From the NCBI RefSeq assembly GCF_001039355.2, contig NW_019775980.1, forward strand, positions 421,574 through 445,130: a stretch of DNA of 23,557 nt, given 5' to 3'. Source of the DNA: Lingula anatina (lineage: Eukaryota; Brachiopoda; Lingulata; Lingulida; Lingulidae). Below are positions 10,282 to 20,505 of the stretch, one piece after another (position 1 is the stretch's first letter; each line of letters opens with the position of its first letter). The position numbers and the translations under genes were made by a program. The notes under the pieces were generated by a model that had not been told where the DNA came from, did no database searches, and saw only the letters and a program-made list of their open reading frames with translations.

Positions 10282-12885
10282 GGTTGTAGTACAGATCTGT
10301 ATGAAATGCTTTCCAACAGGTTCCCTGAAATATAAAACACAATTTTTTAGTCATTACATTTGCTTGGTAATAAAATACAACCCTTAATTTGAAAGAAGTA
10401 TCACAAAATAGCATTGAATTTCATCATATAATTTTGTTTTTAAAATTCTCTGTATGAAAAGTGAATGCATAATTTGGAATTTTACCATGAAATCAAGGTA
10501 ATAGAATCTCTACCTTGTCCAAATAATAAGCAGTCACTTAACTTATAAGGTTACATCTTTGTTTTGTGGAGTCTAAGTACTAACATCCTGACAACATTTT
10601 CAGAAATATCACTGACTAATAAGTGTATGCAATCAATGTCACTGTACCTGTTGAACATTGTGTAAAAGGTGGCTACTTCATAAACCCTCATCCTGGGCAT
10701 GCTGAGCATGTCTGCCACATAGTGCATCACGGAGATTGGACACCAGCCTGGAGAGAATAAAACATTAATATTAGGACATCAGCCTGGAGAGAATGAACTT
10801 TCAAATTAAAATCTATATTCAAAATATGACATGTCATACCTGTTTCCCTTTCAACATACAAATACAAATATTTAAGACTTCTCTCCTACCCTGCACTTGT
10901 AATTTTAAGTAGAAATACTTACTAGTATAGGCATGCTTAAAAGAATGCCAAAAGCCTCAAAGATACAATATAGCACCTATAAAGGAAACACGATAATCTC
11001 ATGACCTCCCCCCCCCCGCCCCAACTCTAAAAACATCCTGTCTTCTTACCATGTTGCCTCTGAGCCAGATCTAACAGTGGGATACAGGCAGCTGCTTGGT
11101 GTCCTTCTGGGAAGTCTTTGATAATACTCTGGGCTATCTACAAAATATTCATTTGAGGTTATTATCAATAAACATTTCTTTCACATTCTTTGACATTCTT
11201 TTGAGATATACATCTTAACAAGCAATATGCATATATTACAAAAGAATACAATATTTCTGTAGAGCATTGTCAGCAATATTAAATATCAGTTGCAGTGTAA
11301 AAGAATATAAAAGTTACAATAGGAGCTTCAGTTTTTCCTTATTATGGAACAGAGTATGAATTACCAACTACCTTCATATTCTCTGGGGTGAACTCAAATG
11401 GAACATCTGGGTTGTTTTCTGGGGTATCTCGATGCTACGAAAAAATTTGCAAAAAATTTAATTCATAGAACAAATCTTCAAATCCAACAAGGCAGCAAAG
11501 CTGTCAAATGTACAGACAAAAAGCAGGAAATAACAAAATAGGCTACTGTCAATTCTGATGCAAAAGTACATTATGTTTAACTGCAAATTCAACATGAAAT
11601 TCTAATTATGCTCAACAGGTAATACCAATGTAAGTAAAATGTGTAACAAACATAAGGCTTCAGGCCCATGGCAGTTCAAGTTCACCCTTTCAAAATGTTA
11701 AACTTCCAGAAAAAGTAGTCAATTACACTGCTTTTCCAACTCAGGCTGCATTTTAGTCCTGTATTTCTTTTTTGAAAGTTTGGCAATCATAAGTAACATG
11801 GTTTTCCCATAATGGTCATCATGGCAGCAGCACCCAAAATTGTGTTTTCTTCAATTCTGATGCAATATTACATAATGGTTACCAGCATAATGATAATCAA
11901 TTTTTAATAATAAAATATACGTATCATTGATTTTCAGAAAATGTGACAAGCATGGGTCTTCAAGCCTGTGGAACTTCAAAGTCACACCTTGAAAATGCCT
12001 ATATGTGAAAAATTAAAATTTCACACAAAAACTGTTTAACTGGCAGATTGCATTGCCTACTGAAGCTATATTTTAGTCCCATGTTTCTTTCCTGTACGTT
12101 TGAGAACAGTAAGTGACATGGTTTTTCTTAATTTTTTTTTTGTTTTTTTTCAAATTTTGATGCAATATTACATAATGTTTAACAGCATAATGACCATCAA
12201 TTTTTAATAATAAAATATTAGTTTCATGGATATTCAGAAAATGTGACTAGCAAAGGTCTTCAGGCCCATGGAACTTCAAAGTCACAACTTGAAAATGCCA
12301 AAATGTAAACAAGACAGCACTGTTCTGAAATGTTTTTTTCCCATTTTTAATAATTTTTAACATAAAACAAAATTAACAGTTTACTGCCGTTTTTATATGA
12401 TCAACTAAGAAAATTGATGAGATGGGGAAAAATATCAATAGAGCAGTAATCTGTGTCTGTACATAAAAAGTCATTTTACTCACAACTATCCAAAATCAGA
12501 CATATTTCCTATGACTAGGAGTTATGCAAATATACATGAGATAAAAATAAGAGAATTCTATATACTTACCACAAAAAGTTTGTCACTAAGCACTGGTGCA
12601 GTTTTGTGAATGGATCTCACCTGACGCACCTGAAATTTAACAAACAAATACTTATCAGAATATCATTTTTTAACATTTCAAAGTTATATGTGGGCAGTTT
12701 TCTACCGGTTACGGTAGGACTGGCAGAACTTCATCCGTGTCGAAGTGGATAGTCGTCAGCTACACACCGCGGTAAACATCCTCTTAAGCACGACAATACA
12801 TAAAGCAATGCAAGGATAAATTTTCTGGGAGAATAAAAATACTCACCACCGCAGAAGACAAAGATCGCACAGCAGATGCTAACAT
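10221..12885 (-). CDS. NDUFV2: NADH dehydrogenase flavoprotein 2, N-terminal exons (3' partial)
   Basis: This is the 24-kDa subunit of mitochondrial complex I. It carries the 2Fe-2S cluster N1a next to the flavin site in the matrix arm. Six coding exons were read on the minus strand: 12847-12885, 12570-12629, 11372-11434, 11050-11137, 10648-10747 and 10221-10324. They give 454 nt with consistent GT-AG junctions and phases. The product starts [13 protein letters not shown], an Arg/Ser-rich amphipathic mitochondrial presequence. It continues with [68 protein letters not shown] and ICTTTPCML. The last holds the first two cysteine ligands of the cluster. The second pair (expected in an ECLGAC motif) and the C-terminus are missing. 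Exon 6 ends at the first of 78 identical donors in the 73-bp array. The exon 5 acceptor is also duplicated. The segment after CML looks about two residues longer than I recall for other animals. Confidence 0.96.
10738..10793 (-). repeat. 36-bp duplication of the NDUFV2 exon 5 acceptor
   Basis: On the plus strand GGACACCAGCCTGGAGAGAA (10738) is repeated at 10774 with one change (GGACATCAGC...). On the minus strand each copy reads CTCTCCAG followed by the exon start GCTGGTGTCC or GCTGATGTCC. The transcript-proximal extra acceptor would add 36 nt in frame, but its copy reads TGA in the coding frame, so only the real acceptor (exon start 10747) gives an intact protein. Confidence 0.85.
11540..12350. 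repeat. ~300-bp tandem repeat, three diverged copies, in an NDUFV2 intron
   Basis: The anchor GATGCAA...TACAT-ATG appears at 11557, 11859 and 12159, periods of about 302 and 300 bp. Each copy carries a shared downstream block with TTTTAATAATAAAATAT, AAATGTG-CAAGC and CTTCAGGCCCATGG-like segments. Copies 2 and 3 are closest; copy 1 is more diverged. The array fills most of the 1.1-kb intron between coding exons 2 and 3. No coding potential was seen. Confidence 0.85.
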
Positions 12886-13683
12886 TGTCGGGTATTTGTT
12901 GTTAAACTTACAAAACGTCTACCTTTACATAACATCCGGGCACTAGAAGCGTCGGCTTTCAGATAGTACCGCAGTTACTAATATTTTTGTGAAATTATTA
13001 TGTGAAATATTAAATCTGGTTATGTTCAAAACACTTAAAATTATATTAATTTATTATTCTGTAATTTGGATATGATTTTACAGCAGCCTTTGTAAAATTC
13101 TTTAGATTAGTTGCTACGGTGAGAATATGTAAACAACATGGCGGCCTAGAAGCAGGTGCTTGAAAAACACAAGGAACTTTTCACATATTTTGGACTAAAA
13201 TACCCAAAATGTAAAAAATGACAATGATCCCACTCAAAGGATCAAGCAAGATCATTGTAGTTTACTACTGGTAAGCTTCTCAGTTTTTAGCATTTTGATA
13301 ATACTTAACAATGCTGGTTCATTGATTTGACCTTCTCAAGACTCAACTGCGGTAACTTGTTACTGAACATCCTCGTACACAGTATTTACATTCTGTCATT
13401 GACATTGATGGCTTCATAAGTCCTGTGCATATGTCATTAAAGAGTGGATTTTCAGTCTTTTCTATAAGATGCATTAATTATTCTGTCTGTAGGCATAACT
13501 GATCACAGCAATTTATGTACTGTAAGAGATTTTTGACAGAAACACCTTAGAACGTTAGAACGTAAGGTCCAACACCAAATTAATTTTAGTTCATTGTTTT
13601 TCCAGTTTTATAATTATACAGTGTTACGATTACTTTCATTTTAGAAACAAAACAACAAGACTGCACCAAAAGAAGACAACAAT
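12886..13683. promoter_or_regulatory. Head-to-head promoter region between NDUFV2 and the ANKRD60-like gene
   Basis: The two genes diverge from this roughly 0.8-kb interval. Visible elements are CCGGATG on the minus strand (plus CATCCGG near 12931), an ETS/GABP-like core common in promoters of nuclear mitochondrial genes, and AACATGGCGGCC near 13135, a YY1-like motif. A splice donor CTG|GTAAGC at 13271 and an acceptor ending TTTTAG at 13644 suggest a non-coding first exon for the plus-strand gene. Spliced this way, the short upstream frame starting ATGACAATGATC terminates at the exon join, so I place the main start at 13684. Factor assignments are by motif only. Confidence 0.5.
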
Positions 13684-16600
13684 ATGGCAAATAAGAATAA
13701 AAAAGTGAACTTTTTCGCCAAACATTCAAACTTTAATCTGAATGTGAGGCTGGAGACTGGAGAAGTGTTTCCTCTGAAGAACATCACACCAGACATGAAG
13801 ATCAGTGAGCTGAAGAGTTATATTGAGTTTGCTGCAGGAATCCCGTATCACATGCAAAGGCTGAATTATCTGGATGAAGGTAAAGTCCCTGTACTTTTTT
13901 TTTTTTTGTTTTTTTTTTTTTTGTCCTTGACGTCCTCTTTCCCCTCCCTAGAAAAAACTGGATGGATGATCTAGAAAATGACTTCTGTCTTTAAAATTGT
14001 GTCTGTTATTTATTCAACCACTAAATTTTTAAGTCATTTTTATGCAGTTTTTAACAGTCGATTTTCCTTAAAATCATTGTCCTGTCCCCCAAGAAAATAA
14101 TATATTTTTTAAATATTCTTGACTCCATTCATCTACTGAAATTTCAAGCCATTTTTATAAAATATTTAATTGTTTTCTTTTTTTCTTAAAAATCAACCTT
14201 GGATATTAGTATGCTACATGTACATGTGTATAATCATATTGTTGGGTGACACATAAAAACATAGAATTCTGTCTGATACACTGATCTGTTGTGACAAAGT
14301 TTTGTATGACATTGTAGGTGACCTGCAAGATGATACAGATATCAGATATAATGACATAGTTCCTGGAGGTACACTGGCTCTCAAGGTGTGGCACATGTGG
14401 AAAAACTTGGTGGAGGCAGCAGCTTCAAATGATGTTGAAGCCGTGAGTATTTCTTTGTTAAATTTAGCTTTTTTTATAAAGTTTTTTAATTTGAGGCTTT
14501 GAGAATGTTAAAAACTAGAAATAATTTACCACAATGTTTGAGTTAAAATACCTGTAAAAACCAGAAAAAATCTCATTGCTCCATAGATCTATATTATAGT
14601 CTCTTGTTTAATTATAATTGATCTTGTTGTCAGCCTCAAGAACATAAGTGTGCAGGATAAGCTCTCTGGCACTCATTGTTCTTACTAAGAATTTCATGAT
14701 AAGGACCTCATAAGCTGGACATCCCCTAAATTGCACTATATACTGGCGTATTATGATATCCAAAGAAGTATTTTCAGCAAAGTGGAAGGGGGAGGTGGTG
14801 AAATGACATCCTCTACCAGTGAATAAATGTATTGTTTATTTGTATTGTATTGTATTGTATTGTATTGTATTGTATTGTATTGTATTGTATTGTATTGTAT
14901 TGTATTGCATTGCATTGAATTGCATTGTATGATATGATATGATATCATATCATATTGTCCTATGTTTCTTCTGTAGGTGATGAAGATGGGGGTGAGTAAC
15001 AAAATAGACTTTAAGACCCCCAACTCAGAATACATGGGCAGCAAAAACAAGGCGGTGTGGATCGCAGAGAGAGCATTTGTTGCCCTCTACATTGCCTCAC
15101 ACAGGGGACACTTGAAGATGGTTCAGAAACTTATTCAGGCAGGTAGGTTAAGTGTGGCACTAAAGTCGCTTTTGGACCTCATCCAAAAAGTGGAAACTAT
15201 GAGAGAAAGTTAACAAGTTTGGTCATGTTTTGGTGACACTGGGGCCGATGGTATTACTCAATTAACCGACTCACACAAGTTGGATTCAAAGTAACTGCAT
15301 TAACTCCCAGTGTTATGAGTAATCTAAAGGTGTTAGACTCGACTAAATGTGTTTCAAGTTCATTGTCTCATATATGTCCCTGGCATGCAAACACTGTGAC
15401 ATTACTGGTCTGTGTGACAGAAAAGAATTTTATCATGATCACAAGGCATTTGTGTTACTTGATATATGACATTTAAAGAATCTGATCTTAAATCTGATGA
15501 AATACTGACAGAATGCTGACAGTAGCTTGTATTATTCATATTTTAGGTGCCAATGTCAATGCTCAAACTCCAAAAGGTCGGTCAGCATTACATGTGGCAG
15601 CAGCTCAAGGACATGGGAAAATTGTTGATTTGTTACTAGAAAAAGGTAATATGAAAGTGGATGTTGTGAGCCAGATTTGAAAAGGTCTAAAAATACATTA
15701 GATAGATCATTTTGCCAGCTTTGGACCACATGAAACTGAATTAACCAGGCCCATAGCCAGCAATTTGAAAGGATGTGGGGGGGATCTTTTTCTGAAAAAA
15801 TGGACCTTTTATCATGGAACTTTCCTGTACCTAGATCAATTTTTACCCAGAGCAGACTTTTTCAAGGCAAAAGGGGTGGTTCCATCCACCCCTTGAATCC
15901 TCCTAGGCTATGGGCCTGTCAGTTAATTTTTGCCCCTTAAACACTGTGTGATTATATCAAAAACTGGATTTTTATTTTTTGTAATTGAATATGTATTCTG
16001 ATTTGTGCCCGTGTGCAGAGTCCAGATGTATATGTACTGGTATTTGCCAGAAAAAAGAATAAAAATGGACTTATAATGCATATATTTCTCTTATTTTTCT
16101 GTCTTCTTTCAAGGTTCCAATATCAATGCAGCAGATCAGTTTGGGGATTCTGCACTTCAGATAGCCACTAAGTTTGGACACAAAGGCTGTGAGCGCCACC
16201 TTTTTTTGTTCCGCTGGCAGGAACGCGCAAAAAAGACAAAACCCAGCTTCCAGGACATTCCTTTAATGGCGCATCAGTTCTTCGATTCCAAGTTTCCAGT
16301 CTGGTTGCACGGCAACCATGGGCAGGTTTATTTTCAAAAGATACTTCCTCCGGGCGAATTTGAAGGAACAGCTTTTCATGCTCCTCGAAACAAAGAGCGC
16401 CCCAGTTCCGCCCCAAAAGAAAGAGAAAAAGGATCCAGGGAGTCAGATAAATCAAAAGAAGAAGACACACAGGTATGTAAAATTCAGCCAAATATGGTTG
16501 ATAGTAATTGAAAAATATTTATTAGTAATTTGCTCACAATGTGAGTACATATATACATGTATCTGAACCTTTGCTTTTATTTATTAATTCTTATAAAAAA

Positions 16601-18102
16601 CAAAATGGGAGTACGGAATCACCATTTTGTTCTCAAGAATTAATTAACAGTTCTTTCAGTATGTTCTCCATAACATATACATATATCATGGTCTTCCAGG
16701 TTGATCTTGGAACAGAGACCCTGAAAAATGTGATGGAGATAGAGGCAGAGGCCAACAGACACAAAGATTACCTCAAATCTCTGGCTAATAAGAGTAAGAT
16801 GACCACCTCACTGGGGTTTGATACAGTGCACATGTAATTTAAAAAGTCAAATGGCATTAGGGGAAGTGGGAGGATTCTTTATTTTATTTTATTGACACAC
16901 ATATTATTTTAGGCCCATAATTTAAATAATCCACCAATGCCTGTATATCAGCAGTCAAATATTTTATCATAAATTCTCAGATGTGTCAGCTATATTCAAA
17001 CACCGTGTACCTAACTTTCAGAGGTAAAGATAGGAGGCCGAGGCTCTCCCAAGATGCCAGCCATTGAAGAGCGCAGCATGTCAGGTAGCGCAGCAACTTC
17101 CAGAAATCCAAAATCCGCCAAATCTGGTGCAAGTGACAGAGAGCACACAGAATTGTATGGGAGCCCCGTGGATGAGAAAGGGAATCCCCGTCCCTCTAGA
17201 GGCAGTGGGACCGGCACAAGGAGTTCCCACGGGAGCCCTTCTAAATCCGTGAGTGGGGTGCCTAAGACTCCAATGAGTGGCAAGTCCAGTGGAAGGTCTA
17301 GGAGTTATGGGTTTAGCAAAGGCTCAGAGTGAGTGAAATTCTGTAGTCATATCAGACCTACATGTAATTATTTATTATTTATCCAGTTTTGTTAAATTAC
17401 AGTACAACACAAGAACTTCAGCAGTGTGCAATTTTACAATAGTGCAAAAATCACCAAATATGTCAGGGGTGGATTTAGGCCGTCTTCTGGGTCTTCCGGA
17501 AGAGGGTCAGATTTTCAAGTTTACATTGACATGAAAAGCATTTATAAATAAAAGCCTAACGTATCCAAAATACTTTCATATTGCATTCAATATTAAAAGA
17601 TATTAATTTTATAACTATATTTTTTCTTGTAGCATTGATGACAAATCCAAGGCTAGTCCAAAGACTTTTGATGATTGGTTAAAAGTGAAGAAAGATCAAG
17701 AAGCAAGGCAAATAGAAGATCAAAAGTTATTAGAGGAAGAAAAACGGAAAGAAAAGGAATTGGAGTAAGTGGTATAAAATTTCACCAAACTGATTTCTCT
17801 TGATCTAGCTGATGCAAGCAAGAGCAGGTTCAGTCATAATGTTTCATATTTCATATACAAATCTTTATTTTATTTATTCCTGCCATCAAAAGAACCTTTG
17901 TACGTTACGTGTCGCCATATTTTCCATCTTTGCTGATCATGAGTCACCTTTTCATTTTATTCACAGAGCGAGGGAAAAGCTTCTACGGGAAGCGTCATAT
18001 GACCAGTGGCTGCAGGAAAAAGAGAAGTATGTGAAAAAAGAAGCTGTGAAGAAGAGACATAACCCAGACAGGTTACAGGAGAAAGAGAAACAAGTAGCTG
18101 AG
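13684..18102 (+). CDS. ANKRD60: ANKRD60-like ubiquitin-like/ankyrin-repeat protein with coiled-coil tail (3' end not found)
   Basis: Nine coding exons have matching phases: 13684-13879, 14318-14442, 14977-15142, 15547-15645, 16114-16472, 16700-16793, 17022-17328, 17633-17764 and 17967-18102. Together they give 1614 nt (538 codons). Residues about 15-100 form a ubiquitin-like domain (NLNVRLETGEVFPLK, AGIPYHMQRLNYLDEG, IVPGGTLALKVW). Ankyrin repeats follow at about 105-230, with RAFVALYIASHRGHLKMVQKLI, GANVNAQTPKGRSALHVAAA and a third, weaker repeat. Next are a linker with LFLFRWQERAKK, a Ser/Gly/Arg-rich segment, and a Lys/Glu-rich coiled coil with two related motifs, FDDWLKVKK and YDQWLQEKEK. 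Domain order and the ERAFVALY-ASHRGH segment match ANKRD60 best; ANKUB1 is the alternative. I recall vertebrate ANKRD60 as shorter (about 345 residues), so the tail may be a lineage feature. Role is unproven; the tail motif resembles those of MAP9/CCDC181-type microtubule proteins. No stop-containing last exon was recognised. Confidence 0.75.
14841..14955. repeat. (TATTG)n pentanucleotide microsatellite and adjoining AT palindrome
   Basis: About 17 TATTG-type units degrade into TGCAT variants and then into ATGATATGATATGATATCAT, a palindrome at about 14930-14955. It sits in the intron just upstream of the acceptor at 14976 of the ANKRD60-like third coding exon, so length changes here could affect branch-point spacing. 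Confidence 0.93.
15739..15928. mobile_element. MITE-like element with terminal inverted repeats in an ANKRD60-like intron
   Basis: Terminal inverted repeats AGGCCCATAGCC (15747-15758) and GGCTATGGGCCT (15906-15917) flank about 150 bp of non-coding sequence with G-rich and C-rich internal stretches. The inverted repeat extends outward as AATTAAC on the left and GTTAATT on the right, with a small indel. No coding capacity. It resembles short non-autonomous DNA transposons dispersed in invertebrate genomes; the family is not determined. Confidence 0.65.
17479..17504. repeat. Dispersed repeat fragment shared with 22545-22575
   Basis: GCCGTCTTCTGGGTCTTCCG recurs in inverted orientation near 22545-22575 (TTCTGGGTCTTCCGGAAGAC on its minus strand). 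Two inverted copies about 5 kb apart indicate an unidentified interspersed repeat. This copy lies in the ANKRD60-like intron after exon 17022-17328. Confidence 0.6.
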
Positions 18103-18358
18103 GTACAAAATTTTTTATTATTATTATTATTTTGTCACCCTTGTCAAGATGGTGTTTGCTTGATTGGTAAGATGGCTGACGGGGCGGAGTACGTGGTTTG
18201 CTGAGCTGCGGGAATTTGCTATCGGATCAAGGGATGCATGCACCAGAAAAAAGTACGGGGTGAGTGACAGTATCGTGAAGACACCATGCATCGATGGAAA
18301 TATTTGATTCAAACTATACTTTGTGAAAAGACCGTTTTTCGGGCTTTTTAGAATTGAT
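18103..18358. other. Non-coding sequence after the last recognised ANKRD60-like exon
   Basis: The donor GTACAA follows the last coding exon. Reading straight through would add a (TTA)n-encoded leucine run and stop at 18202-18204, which looks intronic rather than a real C-terminus. No further exon was recognised. Confidence 0.5.
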
Positions 18359-18500
18359 GATATTCGATGACCTTAGTTGCATACGCTGAGAACTGCTTAC
18401 AAACTCATGCGAACACTTTGCAATACCGAGATATTCGATGACCTTAGTTGCATACGCTGAGAACTGCTTACAAACTCATGCGAACACTTCGCAATACCGA
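18359..18500. repeat. 71-bp tandem duplication
   Basis: Two adjacent 71-bp copies (18359-18429 and 18430-18500), beginning GATATTCGATGACC and ending GCAATACCGA, differ by one base (ACTTTG against ACTTCG). A recent duplication. It lies about 80 bp upstream of an ATG-initiated frame at 18583. Confidence 0.97.
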
Positions 18501-18582
18501 GAAAGCCCAATAGCCCTGTTAACCACAATTACAATAGCCATCTTACAAGTAGTTATTACGATCGTGATCCAACTATTCAAAT

Positions 18583-18819
18583 ATGAGTGCAACCAGCAAG
18601 GCGAAAGGCCGTGACGCGACGCACTCGGAATCAAGAACAAAACGCCTCTTTTCTGAACTTTCCAACTCTAGTGGGGAAGACTCGCCTCNCCCCCCCCCCT
18701 TCATCCACCCAACCCTGTTCATTGTTCCTTTTACATTGTCGTTCGCTGGTTCATACCCCACGTTTCTCTACAGCGAAACAGTTAACATGGTCTGCAACAT
18801 TTCGGGGAGAGATAGGTGA
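18583..18819 (+). other. Short uncertain open frame interrupted by an N
   Basis: A 78-codon frame begins MSATSKAKGRDATHSESRT and continues with a Ser-rich SNSSGEDSP segment. It meets an ambiguous base at 18689 beside a poly-C run, so the frame beyond there is not trustworthy. Local GC content is higher than the surroundings. With the upstream tandem duplication it might be the 5' end of a retroelement or the first exon of an unseen gene, but I recognise no domain. Confidence 0.15.
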
Positions 18820-20505
18820 AATATAGATTCTGCCAAGATTGTAACAGTAACTACGCATGCGCTTCTCTTGTATATTGGATCCGATAGTGCTGCCACGTAG
18901 TGTCACTTAGCTTTTACTTGACGGCGGCACGCGTCCGACGCTCTTAGAAGGTTTAGGCCCCAAACGAGGTAAATCAAGATTTAATCTTTCATTATATTAT
19001 TATTTTTATTAGAAATCAAAACTTTGAAGTTATCGTCTCGATTTACAAGTTTTTTATCACTCAATTTCAGAATTATTGTTAGTTTAAGAAGTTTCCATGT
19101 CAGCGTATGTGTTCGTAGGACTACATGTATGTTTTATGTTTATTTTAGTTCCACGGGAATAATATTTCGTCGGAACCGAATGGGAATAAAGATTTTACCA
19201 CCAACTTGATGCAGTTTTTATTATTTATTTATTTAAAGACGCGTGCTGCTACAAAGATGTCTGCAAAGTTTTAAGCCACAAATCTGAAGAAGTTGATTAA
19301 TTTTTAGCCCTTTAAAAAGTTTTTAATATACTCTGCTTTAAAGTGGTTCCAAGAGTCCCAAATATTTTTCTGGCATCTTCATAATTTTGTCTTGCGTGCT
19401 TCCCCCAAAAACCGTCCTTACCTAAAAAATCGATAATCGTATGGGATTTTTACAGGCAATTGACCTACTTTGGGCCAGCTCAGTTATCGGCGCTATTTAA
19501 CAATTTTATGACTTGGGTTTGAAAACGTGATTCATGCCTATGATATGAAAGTTATTTATATTGATTTGAATAGTAAACAGTGTGTGTCGATCAAACCTTT
19601 CAAAGATTTTTAGCGTAGGGTGACATTGCTTTTTAAGGAAAATTGAATATGTGCACACAACTCAAAAGTAAGGAAGCAAATGCATTTTTCTGTTATATGC
19701 AAATTAGATTGCACTGAGTTATAAACTGGCCGGAAAGGATGTTCATCTCCATAACGAGGTCGGTGCAACATAATCTAAATGACGCTGCAAACGAAGTTGT
19801 CAGCGGGAGGACTGTCAGACATTAGTATTTAGGAAGATTTCAAAGAAATACAAAAAGTTTTAAATCAATGGAAATATGAAAAAGTTATCATTAGTGGTGC
19901 ATATATTTTCTCTTTTAGATTTAAGAGCACAAACATGAAGATGATTTGATTTTGTGCTATTAAAATCTATTGAAAAAAATGCTAAGTAAACCAAAGAAAA
20001 TGTCTGATCAATTTTTTTTAATTACTTGTACATTCACAAATGTAGACAAATGAAATCCGGTGAAACATGCATGTGTTTGCACTGGCGATAACCCAGCCAA
20101 CTGATGTCCAATTTCAAGGCTCATTTTTGGCATAATTCTCCCTCAAAACAAGCTCTCCAAGAATATTATTTTAAATAAAAGACTTAAAGTATGAAATCAA
20201 AGCCTTCATTATATTTGAGAAATACTGCTCATGGACTAAAAAAGTGTGCATTAATTTAATTAGGTTTGTTCTTTGCAATTCTACCCTCCTCCGCCGCCAC
20301 TCGCCTTCTACTGCTACCATTCAAACAAACCGCTCTCAATACTCAGCGTGTAGTGTGCGTCAAAAGTTTAAACTTAATAAAAAATATGTACATTTTCAAA
20401 TATACGGTAATAACATAGTGTAGACAACATTTTTAAAATCTGGGAGAACAAAAATAATACAGATAGAATAAGAGATCTGAAAACCAAACCAGCTCAAAAT
20501 ATGTT
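18820..20505. other. No gene recognised
   Basis: AT-rich sequence with frequent stops on both strands. The short frame at 19024-19209 has no recognisable domain. No tandem repeat, long inverted repeat or RNA gene was spotted. Confidence 0.6.

Noticed and set aside
13271-13683. An upstream coding exon extending the ANKRD60-like N-terminus
   Set aside because: Splicing the donor at 13271 to the acceptor at 13644 puts a TGA at the join for the ATG-initiated upstream frame, so the start at 13684 is kept.
14206-14396. Overlapping minus-strand frames
   Set aside because: They are antisense to an ANKRD60-like exon and its intron.
14751-15050. Minus-strand 99-codon frame
   Set aside because: Much of it is a translated (TATTG)n microsatellite and the rest is antisense to a real exon.
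16168-16491. Minus-strand 107-codon frame with a hydrophobic N-terminus
   Set aside because: It is antisense to the 359-nt ANKRD60-like exon, whose plus-strand frame continues the ankyrin protein with correct splice phases.
17011-17283. Minus-strand 90-codon Pro/Leu-rich frame
   Set aside because: It is antisense to the Ser/Gly/Arg-rich ANKRD60-like exon 17022-17328.
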